A DNA stretch of 14,940 nucleotides, taken from assembly GCA_910585655.1 (NCBI GenBank), contig CAJUFW010000052.1:1-14940 (forward strand). The letters are read 5' to 3'. The notes under the pieces are model-generated. The model did no database searches, had not been told where the DNA came from, and was given only the letters and a program-made list of their open reading frames with translations. This DNA comes from an uncultured Lachnospiraceae bacterium. GTDB taxonomy: Bacteria; Bacillota_A; Clostridia; Lachnospirales; Lachnospiraceae. The position numbers and the translations under genes are program-made. Positions 13,393-14,940 of the stretch are shown here, one piece after another; within the stretch, counting starts at the first letter, position 1; every line of letters starts with the position of its first letter.

Positions 13393-14940
13393 TTATGCCT
13401 GTCCGGAAAGCTTTAACAAAATTTCATTGCTTCTGGCAATAAACTTCGTCATAGCCTCCGGCGCCAACGGTTTGTGGCTGATCATCGCCAAATCATAGAG
13501 CTGTTCGCAGAACAAACCGACGCTCTCTTCTTCCTTATGTTCAAACACATACTGCACCAAAGCATTTTCGGCATTTAAAACCAACGTTTCTCCGCCGCCG
13601 AACATATCCGTATCCATGCCCATGCCGTTCATGTTATACATTCTCATCATATCCTGCATCCGTCTGCTCTCCTCCGACAAGGTAATCATCGAAGAAATCT
13701 TTTCGTTTTTCAGGCTTTCCACTTTTACTTCCAGCCTCTCCTTGCCCAGTACCTTACGGAACAACTCCGTCAGCGCATCTGTTTTTTCCTTGAGTTCCTC
13801 CTCCGGTATCTCATTGCGGAATGTATCTGTCACATCCGCATCAATCCGCTGGAAGCGAATCTCTTCTTTCTTTGCCTCTAAGCTGTTGATAAACGGTTGA
13901 TCAATGTTATGTGTCAAAATCACAGCATCCAGCCCAGATTCCTTAAACATATTGACATACTGGCTCTGCTGCACCAAATCGGTCACATAATAAACGATTG
14001 ATGGTTTCTTTTCCTCCTCGGAAGTATCACTCTCAGCCGCGTCACCTTCTGTAGCCGTATCGTTTTCTGCTGGCGCAGCCGTCTCTTCTGTCTCCTCCGA
14101 AGCTTCCGTATTCTCTGCCGAGGTCTCTTCAGCAGGCTTCTCGCCTTTTGACGCCTCTAAATACTCCGGCAGCGTAACGTATTTGCCTTCCAGGTTTTTA
14201 AAGATGATATAATCACGCATCTTTTCTTCAAATTTCTCGTCTTTTAAACACCCGAATTTAATAAACGGACTGATATCATCCCAGTATTTTTCATAATTTT
14301 CCCGTTCTACCTTATACATACCGGAAAGCTTATCCGCTACCTTTTTCGTAATATAATCGGAAATCTTTTTTACAAAACCATCGTTTTGCAGAGCGCTTCT
14401 GGATACGTTTAACGGCAAATCCGGGCAGTCGATGACACCCTTTAACAATAACAGAAATTCCGGAATTACCTCTTTGATATTATCCGCGATAAAGACTTGA
14501 TTGTTATAGAGCTTAATCGTCCCCTCAATCGCATCGTATTCCATATTGATTTTCGGGAAATACAAAATACCCTTTAAATTAAACGGATAATCCATATTCA
14601 AGTGAATCCAGAACAACGGCTCCTTGTAATCGTGGAATACATGACGGTAAAATTCCTTGTATTCCTCCTCCGTACAGTCGTTTGGATGCTTGGTCCAAAG
14701 CGGAGTCGGGTTATTGACTGGTTTTTCTTTTGGCTCCTCTGTTTTTGCAGTTCCTTCCGCCACAGGTTCCGCCGCTTTCGCGGTTACTTCGGCTACGGGT
14801 TTTGTCAATGCTTCCGCCGTGGCTTCTGTAACCTCTGCTGCATTCTTTGGCTCTGCCAAAGCCGGAGTTACCTTATCAGACGCCTTTTTCCTTATGGTTG
14901 CGGTCTTTTCGGCTGTGGCTTTTTTCCGGCCGCAGTCTTT
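13393..14940 (-). CDS. htpG: Hsp90-family chaperone HtpG, partial (N-terminal part outside the window)
   Basis: An ATP-driven dimeric cytoplasmic chaperone. The frame is open to the window edge (515 visible codons plus stop), so the N-terminal ATPase domain lies beyond 14940. A TTG at 14859 is an internal codon, not a start. The visible order is: Ala/Lys/Glu/Thr/Val-rich linker (14710-14940); middle domain beginning PLWTKHPNDCTEEEYKEFY, with LPLNVSRSALQ holding the conserved Arg that reaches the ATP; an acidic insertion (14005-14148); the rest of the middle domain from IVYYVTD; and the C-terminal dimerisation domain. A Met-rich stretch (MQDMMRMYNMNGMGMDTDMF) precedes GGGETLVLNAENALV, which fits the client-contact helix region. 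E. coli HtpG has neither insertion. The family is certain; the role of the linkers is unknown. Confidence 0.95.
   Translation of the reverse strand, partial: KDCGRKKATAEKTATIRKKASDKVTPALAEPKNAAEVTEATAEALTKPVAEVTAKAAEPVAEGTAKTEEPKEKPVNNPTPLWTKHPNDCTEEEYKEFYRHVFHDYKEPLFWIHLNMDYPFNLKGILYFPKINMEYDAIEGTIKLYNNQVFIADNIKEVIPEFLLLLKGVIDCPDLPLNVSRSALQNDGFVKKISDYITKKVADKLSGMYKVERENYEKYWDDISPFIKFGCLKDEKFEEKMRDYIIFKNLEGKYVTLPEYLEASKGEKPAEETSAENTEASEETEETAAPAENDTATEGDAAESDTSEEEKKPSIVYYVTDLVQQSQYVNMFKESGLDAVILTHNIDQPFINSLEAKKEEIRFQRIDADVTDTFRNEIPEEELKEKTDALTELFRKVLGKERLEVKVESLKNEKISSMITLSEESRRMQDMMRMYNMNGMGMDTDMFGGGETLVLNAENALVQYVFEHKEEESVGLFCEQLYDLAMISHKPLAPEAMTKFIARSNEILLKLSGQA

Noticed and set aside
14859..14859. 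TTG at 14859 as start of a 488-residue htpG product
   Set aside because: The frame stays open to the window edge with continuous linker-like sequence, and a working HtpG needs the N-terminal ATPase domain upstream.

Overview
The window looks like chromosomal DNA of a Bacillota/Clostridia bacterium, most likely a Lachnospiraceae member. The grounds are moderate-to-low GC, strong AGGAGG-type ribosome binding sites, extended -10 promoters, U-tailed hairpin terminators, and the core gene order apt - rel - MBL hydrolase - hemZ - hisS - aspS, which I recall as usual in that family. No genus is claimed. Nearly all of it is housekeeping DNA. The unusual material sits in the two intergenic regions at the left and in the chaperone gene at the right edge.

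Left part (1-2665). A 351-base non-coding start holds a TATAAT-plus-dyad, a perfect 23-bp hairpin terminator, and what looks like the leftover right end of an IS200/IS605-type (TnpB) element with a possible TnpB tail fragment. Next comes a membrane-anchored NodB-fold protein whose metal-binding residues are mostly gone. Its 3' end overlaps, tail to tail, a small two-helix membrane protein on the minus strand. A 408-base gap follows. It carries a degenerate tandem repeat of about 72 bp in which extended -10 promoters alternate with two kinds of inverted repeat, and the last copy drives upp (uracil salvage). A likely bidirectional terminator closes upp and faces the end of the long minus-strand operon.

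Middle part (2751-12623, minus strand). Eight genes run in one direction with gaps of at most 62 bp and some overlaps: rel (ppGpp synthetase/hydrolase), a metallo-beta-lactamase-fold hydrolase, hemZ (radical SAM coproporphyrinogen dehydrogenase), a stand-alone HD-GYP phosphodiesterase, hisS, an unrecognised 85-residue protein, aspS and galM. A good promoter (TTGATT-17-TATAAT) stands before rel. The layout places alarmone metabolism, a probable cyclic-di-GMP phosphodiesterase and two tRNA synthetases under one possible transcript.

Right part (12669-14940, minus strand). apt (adenine salvage) is separated from rel by a hairpin and the rel promoter, and from htpG by a long leader or intercistronic hairpin. 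The htpG gene is cut by the window edge. It encodes an Hsp90 with two low-complexity insertions: an Ala/Lys/Glu/Thr linker of at least 77 residues where eukaryotic Hsp90 has its charged linker, and an acidic insertion of about 48 residues farther along.

I saw no rRNA, tRNA, CRISPR array, intact transposase or prophage gene. The best candidates for something undescribed are the promoter/inverted-repeat array before upp, the HtpG insertions and the pseudo-deacetylase.
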